In this document: positions 35,264 through 43,644 of the stretch, piece by piece
Numbering within the stretch: the first letter of the stretch is position 1
Layout of the letters: every line of letters begins with the position of its first letter
Source: Variovorax paradoxus
Lineage (GTDB): Bacteria > Pseudomonadota > Gammaproteobacteria > Burkholderiales > Burkholderiaceae_C
Direction of reading: 5' to 3'
Assembly (NCBI RefSeq): GCF_902712855.1
Contig: NZ_LR743507.1
Location: 2,280,001 to 2,344,000 of the forward strand
DNA: 64,000 nucleotides
Position numbers and translations under genes: made by a program
Notes under the pieces: generated by a model
What the model was told of the DNA's origin: nothing
Seen by the model: the letters and a program-made list of their open reading frames with translations, nothing else
Database searches by the model: none

Positions 35264-35284
35264 AAATGAGAATGTCTCTTATTT
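35264..35284 (+). promoter_or_regulatory. Fur-box-like palindrome upstream of efeU
   Basis: AAATGAGAATGTCTCTTATTT is a partly palindromic site with arms AAATGAGA and TCTCTTATTT. It lies about 100 bp before the efeU start in an otherwise GC-rich region. Fur control of the iron-uptake genes downstream is inferred. Confidence 0.6.
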
Positions 35285-35386
35285 GATGGGGTATCCTCGT
35301 CCGCTCCTCCGCAGGCCACGTCGGGCGCCCGGTTCCGCCGGCGCACCGGCTCGCGGGGGGCTTTTCTTGCCCAGATTCCGAAGCCG

Positions 35387-36223
35387 ATGCTCATTCCCTT
35401 TCTCATCATGCTGCGCGAAGGCATCGAAGCCGCGCTGATCGTCGGCATCGTTGCCAGTTACCTCAAGCAAAGCGGCCGTGGCGCATTGATGCCTGCGGTG
35501 TGGGTCGGCGTGCTGCTGGCCACCGCACTGTCGCTGTTCGCCGGCGCGGGCCTCCAACTGCTGGCGGCCGAGTTCCCGCAGAAGCAGCAGGAGCTGTTCG
35601 AAGGCGTGGTCGGGCTCATCGCGGTGGTCATGCTGACTTCGATGGTGTTCTGGATGCGCAAGGCCGCGCGCTCCATCAAGGGCGAACTGCAGGCCTCCAT
35701 CGACAGTGCGCTGGCGAAAGGCGCGGACGGCCAGGGCTGGGCGCTGATCGGCATGGTGTTCCTGGCGGTCGCGCGCGAAGGCCTGGAGTCGGTGTTCTTC
35801 CTGCTGGCCGTGTTCCAGCAGAGCAGCGGCTGGGAGGCGCCGGTGGGCGCGCTGGCCGGCATCGCGGTGTCGGTCGTGATCGGCTGGGGCCTCTATTCGG
35901 GCGGCGTGCGGCTCGACCTGCGCCGATTCTTCCGGTTCACCGGTCTCTTCATTCTTCTGGTGGCCGCGGGCCTGCTGGCCGGCGTGCTGCGCAAGCTGCA
36001 TGAGGGCGGCGTGTGGAACCACCTGCAGTCGGTGGTGTTCGACATGAGCGACGCCCTGCCCATGGACAGCCCCGTAGGCGCCGTCCTGTCGGGCCTGCTG
36101 GGCTACCAGGCTGCGCCCGTGGTGGGCGAGGTCGTCGTCTATCTGGCCTTCCTGGCCGTCGCCCTGTTCTTCTTCCTGCGCTCGGCACCCGCTCCGGCGC
36201 CACGCGCGGCCACGGCCCGCTGA
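35387..36223 (+). CDS. efeU: EfeU/FTR1-family high-affinity iron permease
   Basis: EfeU is the inner-membrane channel of the EfeUOB ferrous iron system. The 278-residue protein has about seven transmembrane helices and two REGxE iron-binding motifs: REGIEA in the first helix (residues ~9-14) and REGLES in the fourth (~130). The start MLIPFLIMLREG is the standard FTR1 N-terminus. efeO follows 9 bp later. Confidence 0.95.
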   Translation: MLIPFLIMLREGIEAALIVGIVASYLKQSGRGALMPAVWVGVLLATALSLFAGAGLQLLAAEFPQKQQELFEGVVGLIAVVMLTSMVFWMRKAARSIKGELQASIDSALAKGADGQGWALIGMVFLAVAREGLESVFFLLAVFQQSSGWEAPVGALAGIAVSVVIGWGLYSGGVRLDLRRFFRFTGLFILLVAAGLLAGVLRKLHEGGVWNHLQSVVFDMSDALPMDSPVGAVLSGLLGYQAAPVVGEVVVYLAFLAVALFFFLRSAPAPAPRAATAR

Positions 36224-36232
36224 AACCCTTCG

Positions 36233-37420
36233 ATGCCTTCCTCTTCCGAACCCAAAGCTTCCTCATCCCACCTGATGCGCCTGGCGGTGGCCGGCTCGGC
36301 CGTGCTAGTGATCGCCGGCCTCGCGGCCTTCTGGTATGCCTCGAACGAGGCCAAAAAGGCGCCGGCCAAGGCGGCCGACAACGCCGTCACCGTCACCATC
36401 CAGGGCAACGCCTGCGAGCCCGCCGAGATCACCGTGCCCGCGGGGCGCACCACCTTCACCATCGTCAACAAGTCGAACCGCGCGCTCGAGTGGGAGATCC
36501 TCGACGGCGTGATGGTGGTGGAAGAGCGCGAGAACATCGCGCCGGGCTTCTCGCAGACCATGACGGTCAAGCTGCAGCCGGGCGAGTTCGCCATCACCTG
36601 CGGCCTCCTGAGCAACCCGCGCGGCAAGCTGCGGGTGACGCCGTCGGCCGCTTCCGACGCCGAGGCGGCGCGGCCGTCGCTCGTCAACTACGTGGGCGCG
36701 CTGGCGGAGTACCAGACCTTCCTGCGCCTGGAGGCCGGCTCGCTCGACGACGCGGTGCGCGCGCTGGCCGACGCCGTGAAGGCCGGCGACCTGCAGCAGG
36801 CCCGTGCGCTCTACGCGCCGGCCCACCAGGCCTACAAGCGCATCGAGCCGATGGCTGAACTGTTCTCCGACCTCGATACGCGCATCAACGCGCGCGCCGA
36901 CTACTTCGAGAAGCGCGAGGCCGACCCCGGCTTCACCGGCTTCCACCGCATCGAGTACGCGCTGTACGGACAGAACGAAGCGAAGTCGCTGCCGCCGGTG
37001 GTCGAGCAACTCACGGCCGACATCGGTGTCCTCAAGGAGCGCCTGCGCGGGCTGAACATGCCGCCCGAGCGGCTGGCCGGCTCGGCGTCGAAGCTGCTGC
37101 GCCGCGTGGCCGACAACCTGCCTGCCGGTGGCGAGGACCACTACGGCCATGCCGAGCTCGTGAACCTGCAGGGCACCTACGAAGGCACGAAGAAGATCTC
37201 GGAGCTGCTGCAGCCGCTGCTGGTGAAGGCCGCGCCTGCCCTGCAGAAGAGCGTGGACGAGCGCTTCGCGGCCTTCGACGCCGCGCTGGCGCCCTACCGC
37301 GAAGGCGAGGGCTTCAAGCCCGCGCCGCTCGACGAGGCGCAACGCAAGGCACTGGCCGAACCGGTGCGCGCGCTGGCCGAGGAACTCGGCAAGGTGAATG
37401 CCGCGCTCGGCCTCGAGTGA
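36233..37420 (+). CDS. efeO: EfeO: cupredoxin-imelysin periplasmic iron-uptake protein
   Basis: The 395-residue protein has an N-terminal membrane anchor or signal (MRLAVAGSAVLVIAGLAAFW), a cupredoxin domain (~50-130, NACEPAEITVPAGRTTFTIV to PGEFAITCG) and an M75 imelysin domain (~150-395) with the HxxE motif in GFHRIEYALYG near residue 235. EfeO is the periplasmic partner of EfeU and EfeB. It lies between efeU and efeB with short gaps. Confidence 0.93.
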   Translation: MPSSSEPKASSSHLMRLAVAGSAVLVIAGLAAFWYASNEAKKAPAKAADNAVTVTIQGNACEPAEITVPAGRTTFTIVNKSNRALEWEILDGVMVVEERENIAPGFSQTMTVKLQPGEFAITCGLLSNPRGKLRVTPSAASDAEAARPSLVNYVGALAEYQTFLRLEAGSLDDAVRALADAVKAGDLQQARALYAPAHQAYKRIEPMAELFSDLDTRINARADYFEKREADPGFTGFHRIEYALYGQNEAKSLPPVVEQLTADIGVLKERLRGLNMPPERLAGSASKLLRRVADNLPAGGEDHYGHAELVNLQGTYEGTKKISELLQPLLVKAAPALQKSVDERFAAFDAALAPYREGEGFKPAPLDEAQRKALAEPVRALAEELGKVNAALGLE

Positions 37421-37448
37421 GGCTGGCACAGGACCCGGAAGAATCCCC

Positions 37449-38774
37449 ATGGAAAAGCAGAAGAACGAATCCGCGCCCGCCGAAGGGCAACCCGCATCCC
37501 CGAACCGCCGCCGCATGATCGGCGCGGCCGGCGCCGCCATCGCGGGGCTCGCGGCGGCAGCCCGTCCGGCCCACGCCGTAGACCCCGTTGCGCCCGCTGC
37601 GCCCGACAGCAGCGCTCAGGTCACCGACGCTCCGCAGAGCACCCATACCCAGGACCGCGTTCCTTTCCGCGGCAGGCACCAGGCGGGCATCGTCACGCCC
37701 CGCCCGACCGCGGGAATGATCGCGTCGTTCTACGTGCTGGCCGAGAACCGCGCCGACCTTGAGCGCCTGTTCCGCACGCTCACCGAGCGCATCGCCTTCC
37801 TCACACAGGGCGGCCCGCAGACCGACCCCGACCCCAAGCTGCCGCCCGCGGGCTCCGGCATCCTCGGGCCGGTGGTGCAGCCCGACGGGCTCACGGTGAC
37901 GGTGTCGGTGGGCACCTCGCTGTTCGACGAGCGCTTCGGCCTCGAGAAGAAGAAGCCGGTGCGCCTGAACCAGATGCAGCGCCACCCGAACGACGCGCTG
38001 GATGCCGCGCTGTGCCATGGCGATCTGTCGATCCAGTTCTGCGCCAACACCCCCGACACCAACATCCACGCGCTGCGCGACATCATCAAGAACACGCCCG
38101 ACCTGCTGGTGCTGCACTGGAAGCAGGAGGGCACCGTGCCGCCGATTCCGGCGGTGCCCGGCAAGCCTGCCGAGAGCGCACGCAATTTCCTCGGCTTTCG
38201 CGACGGCTCGGCCAATCCCGATTCGGCCGACGACAAGCTCATGGACACGCTCGTGTGGGTGCAGCCCGGCAGCGACGAGCCGGCATGGACCGTGGGCGGC
38301 AGCTACCAGGCGGTGCGCATCATCCGCAACTTCGTGGAGCGCTGGGACCGCACGCCGCTGCAGGAGCAGGAGGCCATCATGGGCCGCCTGAAGCCCACCG
38401 GCGCGCCGATGGACGGCGGCAGGACCGAGCACGACGTGCCCGACTACGCCAAAGACCCCGAAGGCAAGGTCACGCCGATGGACGCGCACATCCGCCTGGC
38501 CAACCCGCGCACGAAGGCTTCGGACAAGAACCTGATGCTGCGCCGGCCCTTCAACTATTCGAACGGCGTCACCAAGTCGGGCCAGCTCGAGATGGGGCTG
38601 CTGTTCATCTGCTACCAGGCCAACCTGGAGAACGGTTTCATCGCCGTGCAGAAGCGGCTCGACGGCGAGCCGCTCGAGGAATACATCAAGCCCATCGGTG
38701 GCGGCTTCTTCTTCACGCTGCCCGGCGTGAAGGACGAGCGCGACTGGCTGGGCCGCGGCCTGATGGCCGCATGA
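37449..38774 (+). CDS. efeB: EfeB: Tat-exported Dyp-type haem peroxidase
   Basis: The 441-residue protein starts with a twin-arginine signal (NRRRMIGAAGAAIAG, residues 19-33) and has the Dyp-peroxidase GxxDG motif in FLGFRDGSANPD near residue 247. EfeB supports iron uptake by EfeUO, perhaps by ferrous oxidation or release of iron from haem; the mechanism is debated. The ATG at 37449 is chosen because it places the Tat motif correctly; an upstream ATG lies inside efeO. Confidence 0.94.
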   Translation: MEKQKNESAPAEGQPASPNRRRMIGAAGAAIAGLAAAARPAHAVDPVAPAAPDSSAQVTDAPQSTHTQDRVPFRGRHQAGIVTPRPTAGMIASFYVLAENRADLERLFRTLTERIAFLTQGGPQTDPDPKLPPAGSGILGPVVQPDGLTVTVSVGTSLFDERFGLEKKKPVRLNQMQRHPNDALDAALCHGDLSIQFCANTPDTNIHALRDIIKNTPDLLVLHWKQEGTVPPIPAVPGKPAESARNFLGFRDGSANPDSADDKLMDTLVWVQPGSDEPAWTVGGSYQAVRIIRNFVERWDRTPLQEQEAIMGRLKPTGAPMDGGRTEHDVPDYAKDPEGKVTPMDAHIRLANPRTKASDKNLMLRRPFNYSNGVTKSGQLEMGLLFICYQANLENGFIAVQKRLDGEPLEEYIKPIGGGFFFTLPGVKDERDWLGRGLMAA

Positions 38775-38812
38775 AGCCACTTTTTTCACCACCGTCAGAC
38801 CCAAGGAGATCC

Positions 38813-39649
38813 ATGACCGTGCAGTTCCGCCGCCGCTTCCTCGCCACTTTCATCGCAGGCTTCGCCGGGCTCTATGCCGTCGGCGCGCAGGCCGCCGTGT
38901 CGCCGCTCGAACTGGTCGGACCGATCTCCGACTACAAGATCTACGTCGCCGAGAACGTGCGCAAGCTGGCCGCGGACACCCGCACTTTCACCGCCGCGGT
39001 GAAGGCCGGCGACATCGAGAAGGCGAAGAAGCTGTACGCGCCCACGCGCACCAGCTACGAGCGCATCGAGCCGGTGGCGGAGCTCTTCAACGACCTCGAC
39101 AAGTCGATCGACTCGCGCGCCGACGACCACGAGAAGGCCGAGAAGGACCCGGCCTTCGGCGGCTTCCACCGCATCGAGTACGGCCTGTGGACGCAGAAGA
39201 GCACCAAGGACCTGAACCCGGTGGCCGACAAGCTGCTGGCCGACGTGCTCGAGCTGCAGAAGCGCCTGGGCGCGCTCACCTTCCCGCCCGAGAAGGTCGT
39301 GGGCGGCGCCGCGGTGCTGATGGAGGAAGTGGCCGCCACCAAGATTTCGGGCGAGGAAAACCGCTACAGCCACACCGACCTGTGGGACTTCCAGTCGAAC
39401 TTCGAGGGCGCCTTCAAGATCGTCGAACTGCTGCGCCCGTTGGTGGTGAAGGACAACAAGGCCTTCTCGGAAAAGACCGATGCCAACTTCAAGGTGGTGT
39501 TCGATACGCTGGCCAAGTACAAGACGGCCGATGGCGGCTTCGAGACGTACTCCAAGCTCAGCGAACGAGACCGCAAGCTGCTGGCCGGCCGGGTCAACAC
39601 GCTGGCCGAAGACCTGTCCAAGCTGCGCGGCATGCTGGGGCTGAACTAG
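38813..39649 (+). CDS. Second imelysin (M75) protein, EfeM-like
   Basis: The 278-residue protein has a signal peptide (FRRRFLATFIAGFAGLYAVG, cut after AQA) and a single M75 domain with GFHRIEYGLW near residue 116. It lacks the cupredoxin domain found in EfeO, so it matches the short EfeM type. AAGGAG precedes the ATG at 38813. It follows efeB by 38 bp, so this operon encodes two M75 proteins: one with and one without cupredoxin. Confidence 0.9.
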   Translation: MTVQFRRRFLATFIAGFAGLYAVGAQAAVSPLELVGPISDYKIYVAENVRKLAADTRTFTAAVKAGDIEKAKKLYAPTRTSYERIEPVAELFNDLDKSIDSRADDHEKAEKDPAFGGFHRIEYGLWTQKSTKDLNPVADKLLADVLELQKRLGALTFPPEKVVGGAAVLMEEVAATKISGEENRYSHTDLWDFQSNFEGAFKIVELLRPLVVKDNKAFSEKTDANFKVVFDTLAKYKTADGGFETYSKLSERDRKLLAGRVNTLAEDLSKLRGMLGLN

Positions 39650-39838
39650 GAACGGTCCCAGGCTTCGCGCACTTGGCGTCGCATCGGCAATCCCGTGCAG
39701 GGCGGCACCAGCCGGCCTGCCAAGCCGGCCTGGCGGTGTTTCGGCCTTGCGCACCCCCCTTTTTGAAGGGTTGGTCAGGTTTTCGCGATTGAGAATTGCT
39801 AGCATCCGTGTTTTGCTTATTGGCGCGCCCGACATCCG

Positions 39839-40153
39839 GTGCGCACTCTCACCGTGCAAACCAACGACTCTGGCGCAGCGCCGGCCTCCGCCGCCCTGCG
39901 TCTCGACCAGCTACCGAACAACCAATGGGCCACCGTGCTCGACGTGGTCCGCCCCGACGACGCGGACGACCGCGAGCTCGTCCTGCGGCTGACCGAGATC
40001 GGCTTCGTGCCGGGCGAGGCCGTGCGCATCGTCGCGAGCGGCATCCCGGGCCGGGAGCCGCTGGCGGTCCGCCTGGGGCACACCACCTTCGCGCTGCGCC
40101 GCCACGAGGCAGCGCTGATCCACGTCACGCCGGGGGTCGCCCACCATGGTTGA
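39839..40153 (+). CDS. feoA: FeoA-family ferrous iron transport protein
   Basis: The 104-residue protein has a C-terminal SH3-like FeoA domain (LTEIGFVPGEAVRIVASG, PLAVRLGHTTFALRRHEAALI). FeoA interacts with FeoB in ferrous iron uptake. The start is GTG at 39839; its last 8 bases overlap feoB. A TGAGAAT half-site at about 39789, also present in the Fur-like site before efeU, lies upstream but is not a full Fur box. Confidence 0.92.
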   Translation: MRTLTVQTNDSGAAPASAALRLDQLPNNQWATVLDVVRPDDADDRELVLRLTEIGFVPGEAVRIVASGIPGREPLAVRLGHTTFALRRHEAALIHVTPGVAHHG

Positions 40154-42041
40154 AGCCGTCATCCAGGGCCCCGGCCGCCTGGCCCCCACTGCGCAGCCGG
40201 GGCGCATCGCATTGCTCGGCAATCCCAACTGCGGCAAGACCGCGCTGTTCAACCTGCTGACCGGCAGCCGCCAGAAGGTGGCCAACTACGCCGGCGTGAC
40301 CGTCGAGCGCAAGGAAGGCACGCTGCGCACCGCCTCGGGCCGCCGCGTGTTCGTGCTCGACCTGCCGGGCGCCTACAGCCTGAACGCCCTGAGCGCCGAC
40401 GAGGCCGTCACCCGTGACATCGTCACCGGCCAGAGCAAGGAAACGCTTCCCGACCTGCTGGTGTGCGTCACCGACGCCACCAACCTGCGGCTGAACCTGC
40501 GGCTGGTGCTGGAGGCCAAGCGCCTCGGCCTGCCGATGGTCATGGCGCTGAACATGACCGACATGGCGAAGAAGCAGGGCATCGCGGTCGACGCCGCCGT
40601 GCTGTCGCGCGAGCTGGGAATCCCGGTGATCGAAACGGTGGGCGTGCATTCCGGCGGCGCGCAGGGGCTGCTCGAGGCGCTCGACGCGCCGGTGGCCGCC
40701 GCCGTGCCGCAGCCCTGGCAGGCGCCCGGACTCGACGACGTGCTGGCCACGCAGCGCGAGGTGCGCCGCATCCTCGGCCTGGCGGTGAATGAGCCCGTGG
40801 GCAGCCTCGCCACCAGCGACCGCATCGACCGCGTGGTGCTGCACCCCGTGTGGGGCATGCTGGTGCTGGCCGTCACCATGTTCCTGATGTTCCAGGCCGT
40901 GTTCAGCTGGGCCAACATGCCCATGGATGCCATCAAGGCCGGCACCGAGTCGCTGGGCAACCTGCTCAAGGCGCACATGCCGGAAGGCATGCTGCAGAGC
41001 CTGCTGGTTGACGGCGTGATCGCGGGCGTGGGCGGCGTGGTGGTCTTCCTGCCGCAGATCCTGATTCTTTTCTTCTTCATCCTCGCGCTGGAAGACTCGG
41101 GCTACCTGCCGCGCGCGGCCTTCCTGCTCGACCGCGTCATGGGCACGGTGGGGCTGTCGGGCCGCTCGTTCATTCCGCTGCTGTCGAGCTTCGCCTGCGC
41201 CATTCCCGGTGTGATGGCCACGCGCACCATCAGCAACTGGCGCGACCGCATCACCACCATCATGATCGCGCCGCTCATGACCTGCTCGGCGCGGCTGCCG
41301 GTGTATGCGCTGCTCATCGCGGCCTTCATTCCGGCTCGCACCGTGGGCGGCATCTTCAACCTGCAGGGCGTGGTGCTGTTCGCGCTGTACGTGTTCGGCA
41401 TCGTCTCGGCGATGGCAGTCGCCTGGGTGATGAAGCGCTTCCGAGACAACACCTCGCATTCGCCGCTGCTGATGGAGTTGCCTGCGTACCGCTGGCCGAA
41501 CCCGCGCAACCTGGCGCTGGGCCTGTACGAGCGCGCATGGATCTTCATCCAGCGCGTCGGCACGATCATCCTCACGCTGACGATCCTGCTGTGGTTCCTG
41601 TCGACGTTCCCCTCGCCGCCCGAGGGCGCGACCGGCCCGGCCATCCAGTACAGCCTGGCCGGCATGATCGGCCGCGGGCTGGAGCACATCTTTGCCCCCA
41701 TCGGCTTCAACTGGCAGATCTCGATCGCGCTCGTGCCCGGCATGGCCGCGCGCGAGGTCGCGGTGGGCGCCCTGGGCACGGTGTATGCGCTGTCGGCCAC
41801 CGGTGACGACGTGGCGGGCGCGCTGGAACCGCTGATCGCGGGCAGCTGGACGCTGGCCACGGCGCTGTCGCTGCTGGTCTGGTACGTGTTCGCGCCGCAG
41901 TGCATCTCGACGCTGGCCGCGGTGAAACGCGAAACGGGCTCGTGGAAGTACGTGTGGATCATGGCCGGCTACCTGTTCGCGCTGGCCTACGGGGCCTGCT
42001 TCGTGACCTACCACGTTGCAGTGGCACTCGGAGCGGGGTAA
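40146..42041 (+). CDS. feoB: Ferrous iron transporter FeoB
   Basis: FeoB is an inner-membrane Fe(II) transporter with a cytosolic G domain. The 631-residue protein shows G1 GNPNCGKT (~residue 25), G3 DLPGAYS, G4 NMTD, and then gate-type membrane helices with SFACAIPGVMATRTI and APLMTCSARLPVYALL. It is shorter than E. coli FeoB (773 residues), a size common in beta-proteobacteria. It overlaps feoA by 8 nt and is followed by a small Cys-rich gene. Confidence 0.96.
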   Translation: MVEAVIQGPGRLAPTAQPGRIALLGNPNCGKTALFNLLTGSRQKVANYAGVTVERKEGTLRTASGRRVFVLDLPGAYSLNALSADEAVTRDIVTGQSKETLPDLLVCVTDATNLRLNLRLVLEAKRLGLPMVMALNMTDMAKKQGIAVDAAVLSRELGIPVIETVGVHSGGAQGLLEALDAPVAAAVPQPWQAPGLDDVLATQREVRRILGLAVNEPVGSLATSDRIDRVVLHPVWGMLVLAVTMFLMFQAVFSWANMPMDAIKAGTESLGNLLKAHMPEGMLQSLLVDGVIAGVGGVVVFLPQILILFFFILALEDSGYLPRAAFLLDRVMGTVGLSGRSFIPLLSSFACAIPGVMATRTISNWRDRITTIMIAPLMTCSARLPVYALLIAAFIPARTVGGIFNLQGVVLFALYVFGIVSAMAVAWVMKRFRDNTSHSPLLMELPAYRWPNPRNLALGLYERAWIFIQRVGTIILTLTILLWFLSTFPSPPEGATGPAIQYSLAGMIGRGLEHIFAPIGFNWQISIALVPGMAAREVAVGALGTVYALSATGDDVAGALEPLIAGSWTLATALSLLVWYVFAPQCISTLAAVKRETGSWKYVWIMAGYLFALAYGACFVTYHVAVALGAG

Positions 42042-42116
42042 AACCGGCAGATGCCCGGGCTGGCCGGCTTCGTCGGCCGCCAGCCCCGCCGGGCCCGGGA
42101 TTGGAGTATTCGAGAT

Positions 42117-42422
42117 ATGACGCAACAATTGATCGTCGGGCTGATCGTCGCGGCCGCCGCGTTCTACGCGGTCTGGCGCTGGATGCCTGCGGGCTGGCGC
42201 CGCGGCGCCGCGCAGAAGCTGGCCGCCGGCACGCACCGCGCGGGATGGGTCGACGAGGAACGGGCCAAGGAACTGGCCGCATCGCTGGCCAAGACCTCGG
42301 GCTGCGGTTCGTGCGACAGCTGCGGCAGTTGCGCGCCCAAGGCTCCCCTCAAGCAACAACCGGAAGCCGACCAAGCCACCCGCCACAACGCCAGCGCGCC
42401 GTCGTCCACGCACGGCCGCTGA
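42117..42422 (+). CDS. Small FeoB-associated Cys-rich membrane protein
   Basis: The 101-residue protein has one N-terminal transmembrane helix (LIVGLIVAAAAFYAVWRW) and a cysteine cluster (GCGSCDSCGSC). It occupies the FeoC position after feoB but is not FeoC; it resembles the small Cys-rich membrane proteins often found beside feoB. A role in iron or iron-sulfur handling is inferred. The ATG at 42117 directly precedes the helix. Confidence 0.75.
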   Translation: MTQQLIVGLIVAAAAFYAVWRWMPAGWRRGAAQKLAAGTHRAGWVDEERAKELAASLAKTSGCGSCDSCGSCAPKAPLKQQPEADQATRHNASAPSSTHGR

Positions 42423-42426
42423 GCAG

Positions 42427-43611
42427 ATGCCCGCGCACATCCTCGTCGCCGGCGGCGGCATCGGGGGGCTGGCCACTGCGCTGGCGCTTTCCCGTCGGCG
42501 GCATCGTGCCGACGTCTTCGAACAGGCACAGGCCTTCGGCGAGATCGGCGCCGGCGTGCAGCTCGGCCCCAATGCCACGCGGCGCCTGCAGCAACTCGAC
42601 CTCGGCCCGGCGCTGGCTGCCATCGCGGCACGGCCGGATGCGCTGGCCGTCCTCAGCGCCGAGAGCGGTAACGAACTCGCGCAGATGCCGCTCGGCGACG
42701 CGATGCAGCAGCGCTACGGCGCGCCTTACTTCTGCGTTCACCGGGCCGACCTGCACGGCCTGCTGCTCGAGGCCGTGCGCGCGCGCGGCAACGGCACGCT
42801 CGTCACGGCGGCGCAGATCCGCCAGGTCGAGACCAGCGACGACCTGGTCTGCCTGTCGAGCACCGACGCACGGGCCTGGGAAGGCGAGGCGATCGTCGGC
42901 GCCGACGGCCTGTGGAGCATGGTGCGCAGGCAGCTCGACACGCCTTCGGCCGAGCAGCCCCCGCGCGTGACCGGGCATACGGCCTGGCGCGCCATGGTCG
43001 AGCAGGCGACGCTGCCCGCCGGGCTGCGCAGCAGGCAGGTCCGGGTGTGGCTTGGCGCGCGGCTGCACGCGGTGGCGTATCCCGTGCGCGGCGGCGACTG
43101 GCTGAACGTGGTGGTGATCGCCGAATCGGCACCGGCGGGCGATGCCCGCGACTGGGACCAGGCCGGCAGCGTCGCCGCGCTGAAGCAGGCCATGGGCCGC
43201 AGTTGCGCCGGGCTGCAGTCGCTGCTCGACGCCATGCCGGGCTGGCGTGCCTGGTCGCTCGGCGACCGCGCGCCCATGACTTCCGCGGCCGACATGGCGC
43301 ACGAACGCGTCGCGCTGGTGGGCGACGCGGCGCACCCGATGGTGCCGTACCTGGCGCAGGGTGCGGGCATGGCGATCGAGGACGCGGTGGCGCTGGCCGA
43401 CGCGCTGGGTGATGGCAGTGCGGCCGAAGTGCCCGGCGCCTTCTCCCGCTATGCCGAGGCGCGCTGGTCGCGCAATGCGCAGGTGCAGGCGCGTGCGCGC
43501 CGCAATGGCGAGATCTTTCATGCGACCGGCCTCGTGCGGCTGGGCCGCGACATGGCGATGCGCGTGCTGGGTGCGAGGCTGCTCGATCAGCCCTGGCTGT
43601 ACGGCGGCTGA
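42427..43611 (+). CDS. FAD-dependent aromatic-ring monooxygenase-like protein
   Basis: The 394-residue protein is a class A flavin monooxygenase: the FAD-binding VAGGGIGGLATALALSRR near the N-terminus, EIGAGVQLGPNATRRLQ, and the GD motif GDAAHPMVPYLAQGAGM near residue 299. It resembles salicylate or 3-hydroxybenzoate hydroxylases, but the substrate cannot be assigned. It starts 4 bp after the Cys-rich gene; whether it shares that transcript is uncertain. It is convergent with the next gene. Confidence 0.85.
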   Translation: MPAHILVAGGGIGGLATALALSRRRHRADVFEQAQAFGEIGAGVQLGPNATRRLQQLDLGPALAAIAARPDALAVLSAESGNELAQMPLGDAMQQRYGAPYFCVHRADLHGLLLEAVRARGNGTLVTAAQIRQVETSDDLVCLSSTDARAWEGEAIVGADGLWSMVRRQLDTPSAEQPPRVTGHTAWRAMVEQATLPAGLRSRQVRVWLGARLHAVAYPVRGGDWLNVVVIAESAPAGDARDWDQAGSVAALKQAMGRSCAGLQSLLDAMPGWRAWSLGDRAPMTSAADMAHERVALVGDAAHPMVPYLAQGAGMAIEDAVALADALGDGSAAEVPGAFSRYAEARWSRNAQVQARARRNGEIFHATGLVRLGRDMAMRVLGARLLDQPWLYGG

Positions 43612-43631
43612 GCGCGGCCGTGTGGCCGCGC
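43612..43631. terminator. Convergent GC-rich hairpin
   Basis: GCGCGGCC and GGCCGCGC form a perfect 8-bp stem with a GTGT loop between two convergent genes. There is no T run, so termination is only possible. Confidence 0.35.
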
Positions 43632-43644
43632 GGGCCGGGCTACC

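Noticed and set aside
39785..39805. Fur box upstream of feoA
   Set aside because: Only a TGAGAAT half-site is present; the rest does not match the Fur palindrome, so it is not listed as a site.
40125..42623. An 832-codon minus-strand open frame opposite feoB
   Set aside because: It is a high-GC antisense shadow of feoB, rich in Arg/His/Gln, with no domain.
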